Shown: piece by piece, positions 6,184-6,381 of the stretch | Position numbering within the stretch: the stretch's first letter is position 1 | Layout of the letters: the number at the start of each line of letters is the position of its first letter | NCBI GenBank assembly: GCA_947502805.1 | Contig: CANNBR010000051.1 | Span: 1 to 6,381 of the forward strand | Reading direction: 5' to 3' | Length of the DNA: 6,381 nucleotides | From: a bacterium | GTDB taxonomy: Bacteria; Babelota; Babeliae; Babelales; CAIQNR01 | The notes under the pieces: generated by a model | The model's database searches: none | The model's input: the letters and a program-made list of their open reading frames with translations, nothing else | Told to the model about the DNA's origin: nothing | Translations under genes and position numbers: made by a program

Positions 6184-6207
6184 TTCATTTTATAAAAGAG
6201 ATGAATG
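6182..6207 (+). other. Trailer hairpin that includes the tRNA-Arg CA end
   Basis: CATTCAT at 6182-6188 pairs with ATGAATG at 6201-6207 across a 12-nt AT-rich loop. The left arm takes in the last two bases of the encoded CCA. It echoes the stronger hairpin at 6023-6050. A run of U does not follow. Confidence 0.5.
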
Positions 6208-6221
6208 AGTCTAAGTTTTAC

Positions 6222-6239
6222 TCAACTCATTAGAGTTGA
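6222..6239. other. 7-bp inverted repeat between tRNA-Arg and tRNA-Ser(UGA)
   Basis: TCAACTC and GAGTTGA form a perfect stem with loop ATTA. Neither strand has a T-run after it, so it is not an intrinsic terminator. It may be a processing structure in the tRNA precursor or mere chance. Confidence 0.5.
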
Positions 6240-6256
6240 AAACAGCATAAATTCGG

Positions 6257-6344
6257 GGAGAGATGGCAGAGTGGTCGATTGCGACGGTCTTGAAAACCGT
6301 TATCCTTAATCGGATCGTGAGTTCGAATCTCACTCTCTCCTCCA
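6257..6344 (+). tRNA. tRNA-Ser(UGA), CCA encoded
   Basis: This is an 88-nt class II tRNA. The acceptor stem GGAGAGA pairs with TCTCTCC. The anticodon stem ACGGT/ACCGT encloses CTTGAAA, anticodon TGA at 6291-6293, reading UCA and other UCN codons. A long variable arm follows and the T-loop is TTCGAAT. The discriminator is T73, which is unusual for a bacterial serine tRNA, and CCA is encoded. It lies 73 nt after tRNA-Arg. The short remaining sequence to the window end holds no visible gene. Confidence 0.96.
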
Positions 6345-6381
6345 AAATCTTATAAAAAAAAATTCTTCTTATTTCACGCAC

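Noticed and set aside
5997..6188. 63-residue minus-strand frame with SRTYNLQIRSLTLYPIELWA
   Set aside because: It is antisense to tRNA-Arg and part of tRNA-Ser, another classic false tRNA-derived protein.
5935..6344. Integration site or mobile element at the tRNA cluster
   Set aside because: No integrase, transposase or direct duplication of a tRNA 3' end is visible inside the window.

Overview
This AT-rich window looks like a chromosome fragment from a small-genome, host-associated bacterium. Short secreted proteins with Sec signal peptides, proline-rich repeat proteins with no recognisable family, an OPT-type peptide importer and a signal-peptide-bearing GNAT protein together resemble Candidatus Dependentiae (TM6/Babeliae), which live inside protists. 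That placement is inference from gene style. No rRNA or other phylogenetic marker is present.

Layout: positions 1-118 hold two exact copies of a 59-bp non-coding tandem repeat that probably continues off the left edge. A plus-strand gene follows for an exported GNAT-fold protein (158-715). It converges, with a 5-bp gap, on a minus-strand OPT-family transporter gene (721-2304). Next on the minus strand are a secreted KP-rich and alpha-helical protein (2431-3612), a HIT-family hydrolase (3760-4092), tRNA-Leu(CAA) (4134-4220), a secreted protein with an eight-unit VVP[L/P]VTPP array (4281-5468) and a YggU/DUF167 protein (5545-5835). The right end is a plus-strand tRNA cluster: Ser(GCU), Arg(ACG), Ser(UGA).

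How the genes fit together: the OPT transporter is consistent with peptide scavenging. The GNAT protein and the two proline-repeat proteins are predicted to leave the cytoplasm and could face the host. HIT and YggU are ordinary housekeeping genes. A good -35 element with a 17-bp spacer lies just upstream of tRNA-Leu and may also drive the HIT gene. The most notable items are the 59-bp repeat with a 12-bp dyad across each junction, the near-identical 24-bp coding repeats that vary at one Leu/Pro position, trailer hairpins that include the CCA ends of two tRNAs, and serine tRNAs with unusual discriminator bases. I see no complete system that is clearly new.
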